Shown here: one piece after another, positions 24,621-31,815 of the stretch | Layout of the letters: every line of letters begins with the position of its first letter | How positions within the stretch are numbered: the stretch's first letter is position 1 | Translations under genes and position numbers: made by a program | NCBI GenBank assembly: GCA_947475315.1 | Contig: CANJMY010000022.1 | Coordinates: 1 to 45,311 of the forward strand | From: Pseudomonadota bacterium | Lineage (GTDB): Bacteria; Myxococcota_A; UBA796; GCA-2862545 | Direction: 5' to 3' | DNA length: 45,311 bases | Notes under the pieces: generated by a model | Database searches by the model: none | What the model saw: only the letters and a program-made list of their open reading frames with translations | Told to the model about the DNA's origin: nothing

Positions 24621-25489
24621 CGGTAGCGTTGGAAGAAGACGTCGGCCTGCCTCTCGCAGACCGCCTTACCGTCGCCATGCTCTGGAACGACCAGGCCCGC
24701 CTTCTCTGGGTTGTGGCCTCTGATGCGGCCTCCGAGCTGGTCGATCGCCACACGCTGACCGGCCGCGCGGCGCTGCTGGGCGCTGAGCTCGCCGTCGCGA
24801 ACATGCTGATGTCCGCCTGGATCAAGGGCGACGAGCGCGTCACCCTGCAGGTGCAGGCTGAGTCGCCCAAGCTCTCGTTCTTCGGCGAGACGGACGCCCA
24901 GGGCGCGTTCCGCGGGCAGCTGACCCCCAACCGCATTCCGGGCGTCGGCCGCACGATCGACGGCATGCTGCTGGCGATCAAGGCCGACGGCGAGCGCGAG
25001 ATGTACCGCGGCGTGTCCGCCATCCAGGGCGAGACCATCGCGTCCGCGCTGGAGCGTCACCTGCGCACCTCGGACCAGGTCAGCGCGCTCGTCCGTATCG
25101 ACGCCAACCAGGGCGGCCGCGTGTTGGGCCTGATGATCGAGCGCGTGCCGGGCGCCACCGGCGCGGCCGAGCTGACCGAGGCCGAGTTCGTCCAAGCCAC
25201 GTCGCGCATTCGCGCGATGGACGCTGAGCGGCTCGCGACCGATCTGTCCATGGGCAAGATCGACGGTCAGCCGATCGACGTGCTCGACATCCGCACGCTG
25301 CGCTTTCGCTGCCGCTGCTCCGACGACCGCGTCGACAGCATGCTCTCCAGCCTGGGCGCGACCGAGCTCCAGGCGATGATCGACGAGGACGGCGGCGCCG
25401 AGGTCCGCTGCCACTTCTGCGCCGAGGTCCGCCACCGTGACGTGCCCGCGCTGCAGGCCATCCTGGCGCGCCGGATCGTAGAGGCGTAG
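24617..25489 (+). CDS. hslO: Redox-regulated chaperone Hsp33
   Basis: This 290-residue cytoplasmic holdase chaperone is switched on by oxidation. The C-terminal zinc site is intact: C232-R-C234 (FRCRCSDDR) and C265-HF-C268. The N-terminal domain shows the usual RGQLTPNRIPGV-type substrate region and the GETI/SALERHL linker. Zinc release and disulfide formation under oxidative and heat stress activate the protein. ATG 24617 overlaps the stop of the DsbD-N-like gene, so both should be made together. It converges on the coiled-coil protein gene, with only 10 bases between the stops. Confidence 0.97.
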   Translation: MTVALEEDVGLPLADRLTVAMLWNDQARLLWVVASDAASELVDRHTLTGRAALLGAELAVANMLMSAWIKGDERVTLQVQAESPKLSFFGETDAQGAFRGQLTPNRIPGVGRTIDGMLLAIKADGEREMYRGVSAIQGETIASALERHLRTSDQVSALVRIDANQGGRVLGLMIERVPGATGAAELTEAEFVQATSRIRAMDAERLATDLSMGKIDGQPIDVLDIRTLRFRCRCSDDRVDSMLSSLGATELQAMIDEDGGAEVRCHFCAEVRHRDVPALQAILARRIVEA

Positions 25490-25499
25490 GTCGCGGGCC

Positions 25500-26258
25500 T
25501 TACAGGCCGGCCAGGTACAGCTCGGGGCGGTCGGTGAGCCCGATCAGCACGCCGTGCGACGTGTCCACGAACAAGGCGTGGTCCTGGCCTGCGTAGCGCA
25601 CGTGCAGGCCAAACATCGATCCGGCCGGGACGCGCGAGGCGGCGTCCATCAGCACGTCGGCGGTGACGAACATGCGCGCGTCGCCGTCGGACGCGGCGCG
25701 GATGCGGTGCGCGGTCCACAGCGCGCGGAACGTGTCGCGCCGGGTGAGCGCGTGCACGTCGACGATCGTGAAGCCGGGCAGCTTGAGCGCCACCAGCTCG
25801 CGCGGGCCGGAGGGGAGCGGCGCGGGCGCCGGGGCCGCCGCGGCGGTCTTCTCGCTCTCGATCGCCTGACGCATCGCCTCCAGCGCGGAGAGCTTGCGGG
25901 CGGGCGCGGCGACGGGCGCCGGCGTCGGAGCGTGGATCGGCGGCGCCGTATGGTGCAGCGTGTTCGGGTTCGCGTGGGCGGCGGCGACGCGCGCCTTGGC
26001 CTCCTCGACCAGCCGCTTGGCGAGCGCCTTGTGATCGAGCTCCTCCGAGGCCTTCGCGGCGACCTCGCGCGCGCGAGCCTCCTCGGCCTCGCGGGCCGCG
26101 GTCTCCTCGGCCAGCTGCATGGCGGCGGCCTCGGCCTCGTCGGCCAACTTCTTGGCAGCGGCCTCGGCCTCGTCGGCCTGCCTCTTGACGAGGGCCTTCG
26201 CCTTCGCGTCCTCCGCCAGCTTGCGGGCGAGCTCGCGCGGATCTGCGGGCTGGGACAT
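25500..26258 (-). CDS. Coiled-coil protein with unrecognised C-terminal domain
   Basis: This 252-residue protein has no signal peptide. Residues about 7-95 are an Ala/Glu/Lys-rich helical coiled coil with repeats such as ADEAEAAAKKLADEAEAAA. A Pro/Ala-rich linker (about 100-145) leads to a compact C-terminal domain of about 100 residues (GFTIVDVHALTRRDTFRALW to the end) that I cannot assign. ATG 26258 follows GGAG. The gene converges on hslO and diverges from the histidine phosphatase, with an 86-base gap. The coiled coil is low in complexity, so database hits to it will be uninformative. The C-terminal domain is the part worth searching. Confidence 0.75.
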   Translation of the reverse strand: MSQPADPRELARKLAEDAKAKALVKRQADEAEAAAKKLADEAEAAAMQLAEETAAREAEEARAREVAAKASEELDHKALAKRLVEEAKARVAAAHANPNTLHHTAPPIHAPTPAPVAAPARKLSALEAMRQAIESEKTAAAAPAPAPLPSGPRELVALKLPGFTIVDVHALTRRDTFRALWTAHRIRAASDGDARMFVTADVLMDAASRVPAGSMFGLHVRYAGQDHALFVDTSHGVLIGLTDRPELYLAGL

Positions 26259-26344
26259 TCAACGCTCCGTTCGGGCCAGCGCCTAGCACGGGCGCAACGT
26301 TCGGGCGCGGTTCCGTCGGGATAGGTCACCCCCGGAGGTCCTGC

Positions 26345-26932
26345 ATGCGCGACGGCGTCGAGCTGATCCTGATCCGCCATGGCCGGACGTCGTGGAACGC
26401 CGAGGGGCGCTTCTTGGGCCGAAGCGACATCGCGCTCGACGAGGTCGGGTTGGCGCAGGCTGCGACGCTCGCGCAGGACCCGGACCTCGCTCAGATCGAC
26501 GCGGTGTACGCGTCGCCGCTCTCCCGCGCGGCGGACACGGCGCGGGCGCTCGGTCGCCCGGTCACGCTGGTGCCCGCGCTGCGCGAGATGGAGCAGGGGG
26601 ATCTGGAAGGGCTGGACTTTGCCTCGGCGCTTGGGACGCACGGCGCGTTCCTGCGCGCGTGGCGTGCGGACCCGACCGGCGTCTGCGTGCCGGGCGGAGA
26701 GTCGCTGGATCAGGTGCGCGATCGCGGGCTCTGGGCGCTTCAGGCGATCGCCGCGGCGCACGCGCCCGGACAGCGGGTGGTCGTGGTGAGCCATCAGATG
26801 CTGCTCGCCAGCGTGTGCTCGGCGCTCGCGCAGGTCCCACTCGGTTCGTGGCGCACCTACACCCTGGAGCACGTGGGACGACACAAGGTCCACGCGGTGG
26901 AGGGGGCGTTGCGGCTCGTGACGCCCGCCTGA
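26345..26932 (+). CDS. Histidine phosphatase family protein
   Basis: This 195-residue protein of the phosphoglycerate-mutase/histidine-phosphatase superfamily starts with LILIRHGRTSWN, whose histidine is phosphorylated during catalysis. ASPLSRAADTARAL gives the second arginine, REMEQGDLEG the general acid glutamate, and VVVVSHQMLLAS the second histidine. The VSHQ variant replaces the common VSHG. All four catalytic residues are present, so it should be active. The substrate could be a sugar phosphate, cobalamin precursor or similar, and cannot be told from the sequence. ATG 26345 follows GGAGG. The TPR protein gene follows after 70 bases. Confidence 0.9.
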   Translation: MRDGVELILIRHGRTSWNAEGRFLGRSDIALDEVGLAQAATLAQDPDLAQIDAVYASPLSRAADTARALGRPVTLVPALREMEQGDLEGLDFASALGTHGAFLRAWRADPTGVCVPGGESLDQVRDRGLWALQAIAAAHAPGQRVVVVSHQMLLASVCSALAQVPLGSWRTYTLEHVGRHKVHAVEGALRLVTPA

Positions 26933-27002
26933 CGCGGCGGCCCGGCCGCGCCAGATGGGGTATGGTGCGCGGCGCATCGGCCTATTTCCGGGGAGGTTCA
27001 AC

Positions 27003-28808
27003 GTGGCGGACTCGTCTGATCTTCGACCGCTCTCACGCCTCATCGACGGCATGCGCGCGCTGGACGCCGGCCAGGGCGGCGTGGCGCGGTTCCGGTTCGA
27101 GCAGGTGGTGGCCGACGGCGGCGAGCGTCCGGCGCTGGAGGTCGCGCACGCGTGGCGCGGTCTGGCCCAGCTCTGCGCGCGCGACGGTGACCTGAGCGCC
27201 GCGGACGGGCACCTCAAGCACGCGGTGTCGGTGTACCGCGACGTGGCGCGCCTGGATCCCATCTACCGAGCCCGCGCGCAAGAAGGGGAGGCGGCGGCGC
27301 TGCTGCTGGCGGCCGAGCTTTTGGAGCGTCGCGGTCAGGCCGAGGGTGGCAACCGCATGCTCGAGCGCGCCTTGGAGGTCCTGGACGGCCTGGGCGACGA
27401 GCGCAGCGCCGAGGGCTGGGCGACCACGGGCCGGATCGCGTCCCGGCGCACCGATCGTTCGGGCGCCGAGTACGCGTTCCGCGAGGCGATCGCCCGCTAC
27501 GAAGAGGCCGGCAACCACGGCGGCCACGCCGAGATGTTGCTGGAGATCTCGCGCCTGCGGCAGGAGCGCGGCGACAGCTCCGGCGCGGAGCGCACCCTCG
27601 CCCACGGCGCGACCATGGCCCGCGACGGCGGCCGCCTGGAGCTCTACGCCCGCATCCAGCTCGGTCGCGGCCTGCTGGTCGACGACCGCGCCACGGCGCT
27701 CGACTGCTTCCTGCTCGCGCGCGACGCCGCGGTGAAGGTCGGCGACCGCTCCACGGCCGGGCTCGCGCTCTTGGCGCTGGGGCGGCAGAAGTGGGAGGGT
27801 GGCGAGGGGCCGCTCCTCGCAGGCGCCCAGCTGCTGCTGGACGCCGGGCACTTCCCGGGCCTCGCGCTCGCGCTGCTTCGCTTGGCTGAGCACGGCGCCG
27901 CCGCCGGGGACGTCGAACTCGCGCAGATCGCGGCGGAGGGCGCTTGGCGCGTGTACCGCGGCGTCGATCCGGTCGACGGCCTCGGGCGCGTGCTCAAGGT
28001 CGTGATCAAGGTGTTCTCCGCGCAGCGCCTGGCGCGTCCGCTCCTCGCCGGTGCGTTCGCGCGCGCGGCGCTGGTCGGCGGTCACTTGCCGCAGGCGCTC
28101 CAAGTGCGCGATCACTACGCGCGCTTGGCGCCGCTTGAGGTGGTCGAGGCCCTCGGCTCCATGTCGCGTGACAAGCTGCTGGACGAGACGCGCACCCACC
28201 TGCAGAAGCAGATCGTGCCCACACTCCAGCGCTTTGGCCTGCGGGCGTCCAGCTTCGCCACGGCTCAGGGTGCGCTTGACGTGCTCGGCGTCCTCGCGGG
28301 CTCGTCTCCGCGCGCCGTGGCCCGCAAGTACGCGCCGATCGCCGCCGAGGAGCAGGTCCGCGCGCTGCCCGAGCCCGGCGAGGAGGAGACCAAGTTCGTG
28401 CCGGCGACGCTCTCGGTCAGCATGGCGGTGGATCCGGGTGACGGACCCAAGTCGGCGCGTAGCGGCGTCTACGACCCGCACGGCCGACTGGCGGCCTGGG
28501 TATCTTCCAGCGTGGACTCGCGCGGCCTCGACGACGACGACGGCGCCGCGGGTGAGACCGGATCGTTCCGAAAGGTGTCCTCGCTCGCCGGCTTCGGCGG
28601 CGTGGAGGAGCCCGTCGAGGACGACAACACCGAGGAGATCCTCGAGGACCGCGGCTACGACGCGTTCGTCGCGCACCGCGCCAGCCCCGCACAGGTCAAG
28701 TCGGTCCGCACCAAGCCTCCCAAGGGCACGCCCAAGGAGGCCGCCGCGCCGATCGTCCCGATCGAGCAGGACGCCGGCTGGTCCTCGCTGCTCGACGACG
28801 AACGCTAG
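27003..28808 (+). CDS. TPR-repeat protein with acidic disordered tail
   Basis: This 601-residue protein lacks a signal peptide. Residues about 1-400 are helical repeats of TPR type. Clear units surround GDLSAADGHLKHAVSVYRD, RSGAEYAFREAIARYEEAG and SSGAERTLAHGATMA. From about residue 440 the sequence becomes acidic and Ser/Pro/Lys-rich (VEDDNTEEILEDRG), typical of a disordered tail, and it ends DAGWSSLLDDER. It is probably a protein-interaction scaffold in the cytoplasm. GTG 27003 has GGGGAGG just upstream, better than a longer ATG start at 26955. A strong hairpin follows at 28924. No enzymatic function can be assigned. Confidence 0.85.
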   Translation: MADSSDLRPLSRLIDGMRALDAGQGGVARFRFEQVVADGGERPALEVAHAWRGLAQLCARDGDLSAADGHLKHAVSVYRDVARLDPIYRARAQEGEAAALLLAAELLERRGQAEGGNRMLERALEVLDGLGDERSAEGWATTGRIASRRTDRSGAEYAFREAIARYEEAGNHGGHAEMLLEISRLRQERGDSSGAERTLAHGATMARDGGRLELYARIQLGRGLLVDDRATALDCFLLARDAAVKVGDRSTAGLALLALGRQKWEGGEGPLLAGAQLLLDAGHFPGLALALLRLAEHGAAAGDVELAQIAAEGAWRVYRGVDPVDGLGRVLKVVIKVFSAQRLARPLLAGAFARAALVGGHLPQALQVRDHYARLAPLEVVEALGSMSRDKLLDETRTHLQKQIVPTLQRFGLRASSFATAQGALDVLGVLAGSSPRAVARKYAPIAAEEQVRALPEPGEEETKFVPATLSVSMAVDPGDGPKSARSGVYDPHGRLAAWVSSSVDSRGLDDDDGAAGETGSFRKVSSLAGFGGVEEPVEDDNTEEILEDRGYDAFVAHRASPAQVKSVRTKPPKGTPKEAAAPIVPIEQDAGWSSLLDDER

Positions 28809-28923
28809 CCGCCTTGCCCTCGGGGGCGACGTGTCGGCCGACCTCGGGGGCGCGCGGTGGCTGACGCGGTGCGCGCAGGTCGGTCGCGAGGCGACGGGCG
28901 TGAACTGTCCGCCTCAAAACAAG

Positions 28924-28949
28924 AGAGGGCGGCCCGAAGGCCGCCCTCT
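28924..28949. terminator. Bidirectional intrinsic terminator
   Basis: A perfect 11-bp GC-rich stem (28924-28934 with 28939-28949) closes on the tetraloop CGAA. On the leftward strand it is followed by CTCTTGTTTT, a good U-tract for the lipoprotein gene that ends at 28973. On the rightward strand only a short T-rich stretch follows, but it still lies downstream of the TPR gene. It separates two convergent genes. Confidence 0.85.
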
Positions 28950-28972
28950 TAGAGGCGTGAGCCGCGCGACGA

Positions 28973-30160
28973 CTACTCGTCGGCGAGCTTCTTGGTGAAC
29001 AGGGTCTTGGTGGCGAAGTCGTAGGACGCGACCCACCAGAAGTTCCCGAGCTTCACGATCTCGTTGTGGAAGCCGACCGGCTCCTTCTTGCTGCCGACGG
29101 TCTCAGCGACCCAGACCGTGCCCTGCTTGGACACGTACTTCATGTCGTTGTTCATGCCGTCGAAGTAGATGACCCCGATGTTGCCGCCGCGCTTGACGAC
29201 CTCGGTGTCGGCGCCGACGAACTCGCCCGCGTCGGCGATCTCGTTCAGCCAGCCGCTGGGCGTGCCGCTGGCGACCATCAGGTTCTGGTTCTGCACGTCG
29301 TGGTACGCAATGTAGAGCGTCTCACCATCGCGCAGGATGGAGGGCCACTGGCCCATGTTCGTGCCTTCGGGGCTGATGTCGGACGCGTTGAACGTGCCCG
29401 CGCCCGTGCGGGAAGCGAAGCCGAGGCGCTGCTGACCCGCGTCGTAGTAGGCGACGAACTCGGTGCCGCCCGTGATGAGCAGGCGCGAGAAGGTGCCGAC
29501 GTCCGCGGGGCGGGAGATGTCCGCGCCGGCCGCGTCCACGCCGGAGAACGGCGTGCCGGTCACGATGGTCTCGGCCGTCCAGGTGGCGCCGTCGATCTCG
29601 TTGCCGCCGTCATTGAGCTTGGCGAGCTTGAGCGTGCCGTTGGCGTCGTCGTGGTAGCTGACCACAGGCTTGCCGGTCGAGTCGAGCGCGAGCGAGCACC
29701 AGGTGCCGACGTTCGGGCCCGCGTCCACCACACCCGTCACCCAGGACTTGGGGCCGCCGGTGCGGTGCGCCCAGCGCAGGGTCTTGAAGGTGGCGTCGTA
29801 GTAGGTGACCCAGACGGTGCCGTCCGGCGCGACCTTCATGGACGAGTACTTGCCGCGATCGCCCGAGTCCAGGCCGGTGCTCGGGTCTCCGTAGCCGTCG
29901 ACCTGCTCGTAGTACCAGGAGATGGTGTCATCCGCCTGGGGCGTGCCGGTGGCGAAGCCGAGGCCGCCAAGCTCACGGTCGTAGTACGAGATGACCAGGC
30001 GTTGGCCGTCGGGCGCGGTGCCCATCGACAGCCACGTGCCCGCGTCGGGCGGGGCCGGGTCGGACGGGACTTCGGGCTCCGGCTCCGGGATGATGAATTC
30101 CGTCTTGCAGGCGGTCATCAACAGGGGCGCGAGGAGGAGGGCGAGGCTGGAGCGGATCAT
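28973..30160 (-). CDS. Lipoprotein, probable seven-bladed beta-propeller
   Basis: This 395-residue protein starts MIRSSLALLLAPLLMTAC, a lipoprotein signal with Cys18, then an acidic Pro-rich linker (PEPEPEVPSDPAPPD). The rest holds seven repeats of the form hydrophobic-Tyr/His-Tyr-Asp, about six residues, Leu-x-x-Ala: SYYDRELGGLGFA, TYYDATFKTLRWA, SYHDDANGTLKLA, AYYDAGQQRLGFA, AYHDVQNQNLMVA, IYFDGMNNDMKYV and SYDFATKTLF. Seven such units suggest a closed seven-bladed propeller on the outer or inner membrane surface. Ligand and function are unknown. ATG 30160 has AGGAG upstream inside the palindrome AGGAGCTCCT. A terminator follows at 28924-28949. Confidence 0.8.
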   Translation of the reverse strand: MIRSSLALLLAPLLMTACKTEFIIPEPEPEVPSDPAPPDAGTWLSMGTAPDGQRLVISYYDRELGGLGFATGTPQADDTISWYYEQVDGYGDPSTGLDSGDRGKYSSMKVAPDGTVWVTYYDATFKTLRWAHRTGGPKSWVTGVVDAGPNVGTWCSLALDSTGKPVVSYHDDANGTLKLAKLNDGGNEIDGATWTAETIVTGTPFSGVDAAGADISRPADVGTFSRLLITGGTEFVAYYDAGQQRLGFASRTGAGTFNASDISPEGTNMGQWPSILRDGETLYIAYHDVQNQNLMVASGTPSGWLNEIADAGEFVGADTEVVKRGGNIGVIYFDGMNNDMKYVSKQGTVWVAETVGSKKEPVGFHNEIVKLGNFWWVASYDFATKTLFTKKLADE

Positions 30161-30189
30161 GGGCAGGAGCTCCTGACGGGTCGGGGTGC

Positions 30190-30218
30190 ACCATGCCATT
30201 GACGCAACCCACTGTCAA
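30190..30218 (-). promoter_or_regulatory. Candidate promoter of the propeller lipoprotein
   Basis: On the reverse strand TTGACA (30218-30213) is followed after 17 bases by CATGGT (30195-30190), about 30 bases before ATG 30160. The -35 matches consensus and the -10 is poor. A TTGAC/GTCAA inverted pair (30199-30203 and 30214-30218) overlaps it and could be an operator. Confidence 0.35.
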
Positions 30219-30290
30219 CGAGGATGACACCGTCCACACGCACGCCCTTACGACGCGGACGGGGTGATCCCGGTGCCAGCGCCCGACCCG

Positions 30291-30319
30291 GTGACAGCGC
30301 GCCGCGATGTGACTACGCT
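30291..30319 (+). promoter_or_regulatory. Candidate promoter placing transcription start at the next ATG
   Basis: GTGACA (30291-30296), a 17-base spacer and TACGCT (30314-30319) resemble a sigma-70 promoter. ATG 30326 lies only six bases after the -10, so transcription would begin at or within one or two bases of the start codon and give a leaderless message. The GAGG next to the ATG is too close to act as a normal ribosome site. Confidence 0.35.
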
Positions 30320-30325
30320 TGAGGC

Positions 30326-30640
30326 ATGCAACACACCGTCCCGCACGACCTCTCTGTGGCGCAAGCCCGCTCCGCCGCCGACCACGCGCTGGCGTCCTAC
30401 CAGGAGCGCTTCCCGCAGTATCGGCCGACGGTCACGTGGACCGAGCCCACCAAGGCCACGGTGGAATTCCACGTGACCGGCATGTCCTTCAACGGCCTGT
30501 TTGAGATCCACCCGCGCGAGATCTCGATGGAGCTGGAGGTGCCGTTCCTGCTGCGCCCGTTCAAGAACAAGGCGCTGGACGTCATCGAGGCCGAGATCCG
30601 CACCTGGGTCGACAAGGTCAAGAAGGGCGAGATCGCCTAG
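30326..30640 (+). CDS. Small PHA-system-family protein
   Basis: This 104-residue protein matches the pattern of the polyhydroxyalkanoic acid system family (PHA_gran_rgn type). It has an N-terminal VPHDLSVAQARSAADHAL helix with conserved Ala-Arg, a central beta sheet with FNGLFEIHPREISMELEVP, and a C-terminal helix KALDVIEAEIRTWVDKVKKG. Members are small cytoplasmic proteins found near PHA synthesis genes in some bacteria, but their function is poorly known, and no PHA synthase is in this window. The start lies six bases behind a promoter-like element. Its stop is eight bases from that of the converging lipoprotein gene. Confidence 0.72.
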   Translation: MQHTVPHDLSVAQARSAADHALASYQERFPQYRPTVTWTEPTKATVEFHVTGMSFNGLFEIHPREISMELEVPFLLRPFKNKALDVIEAEIRTWVDKVKKGEIA

Positions 30641-30647
30641 CCGAGCG

Positions 30648-31670
30648 TTAGGTCGGAGGCAGGCCCAGGGCGGCCGCGATCGCAGACGGCGCGGCGTCGA
30701 CCGGGACGTCACCCGCGGTGACCCCAGGCGTCACGCCCGCGCCCCACATGAGCCACAGCGCGTGCCCGTCCGCATCCGGCGACGTGGACAGCACCACGGA
30801 CCAGCGCTGCTTCCCGACCGCGCGGTCCAGGTGGTCGAACAGCGCCGCGAGCGACTGATCGAGCCGCAGCAGCGCGTCCAGCGTCTCCCAGGAGTCCGGC
30901 GAGAAGCCCTCGACGACGTGGCCGAGCTGGTCGTAGGACAAGACGAGCAGGTCCGTACTGTCGCCCCGCCCGGACTGGGTTTGGCGGAGCGTCACCATCG
31001 CCGCGCTGGTCAGCGCCTCGCCCGCGGCCGGGCTCGCGCGCAGCGCCTCCGCGGTCTGAACGGGGGAGCCGTCCCCCGCGACGCCCGTCGGGGCCGGGTG
31101 CGGGAAGACCTCGCCGATGCCGCCGGGGCCATGCTCGCCGGGCGCGTCGTCGCGCGCGTGCGGCACGTAGACCCCAGGCTTCATCGCGATCCACGGCCGG
31201 TGCGCGAAGGCGGCGATCGGCACGTCCAGGTTCAATGCCGCGAGCCACTCCGGGCCAACAGACGCCGCGGCGGTGAACGTGAGCGTGTCGGCGTCGATCC
31301 ACGCGCCGGTCTCGCCAAGTCCCAGGCGGTCGAGGCCCGCGCGGTCCACAGCGAGCGCGTGGACGGACGCGGCGACAAAGCGACTCACCACCCACGACGG
31401 CGCCGCGGGGGCACCCTTCACGATGACCCGCGCCGCGTTGGGCGACGTGAGGCGGACAAGGCCCCCATTGTAGTTTGGCGCGAGTGAATCCACGGCGCGC
31501 ACGGGCAGCTTGTCGAGCGTCACGTACACGACGAGTGAGGCCCTCCCGTCCGCGCGCGGGGCGAGCGCGGGTCCCACGGTCCACGCGGGCGGATCGTCAG
31601 GCAGGCGCGGCGCGGGCGCGGTGGCGCACGCGGATCCGAACAGCAGCAGGCCCAGCCCGAGCGCGCGCAC
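30648..31670 (-). CDS. Lipoprotein resembling PafA-type alkaline phosphatase, degenerate
   Basis: This 340-residue protein has the lipoprotein signal MRALGLGLLLFGSAC. The body follows the plan of PafA/type I phosphodiesterase-like alkaline phosphatases but is much shorter. LVVYVTLDKL (D53) begins the core, NYNGGLVRL follows, and later LLVLSYDQLGHVVEGFSPDSWE keeps D247 and H251 of the DxxGH metal motif. The segment that should carry the Thr/Ser nucleophile and the HGI loop is missing, and the final DHG metal motif is replaced by STSPDADGH. Catalysis is therefore doubtful. GTG 31670 with GGAGG upstream is chosen over ATG 31739, because it places the lipobox 15 residues from the start. Confidence 0.65.
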   Translation of the reverse strand: MRALGLGLLLFGSACATAPAPRLPDDPPAWTVGPALAPRADGRASLVVYVTLDKLPVRAVDSLAPNYNGGLVRLTSPNAARVIVKGAPAAPSWVVSRFVAASVHALAVDRAGLDRLGLGETGAWIDADTLTFTAAASVGPEWLAALNLDVPIAAFAHRPWIAMKPGVYVPHARDDAPGEHGPGGIGEVFPHPAPTGVAGDGSPVQTAEALRASPAAGEALTSAAMVTLRQTQSGRGDSTDLLVLSYDQLGHVVEGFSPDSWETLDALLRLDQSLAALFDHLDRAVGKQRWSVVLSTSPDADGHALWLMWGAGVTPGVTAGDVPVDAAPSAIAAALGLPPT

Positions 31671-31815
31671 GCGACCTCCGCCCCGTCGTCGGGTAAGCGA
31701 TACCGCTTGCGTTGTCCGCTCCCGCCGCGGCGCCGTCATGGGCGGCCCCGCGGCAAGATCGCCCGCTCGTGTCCTCGGTTCGCCGACGTGCCCCTCACCA
31801 AGACCGGCGGCGAGC

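Noticed and set aside
27033-28676. 547-codon reverse frame opposite the TPR gene
   Set aside because: Shadow frame caused by high third-position GC. The forward gene has a strong ribosome site and TPR periodicity.
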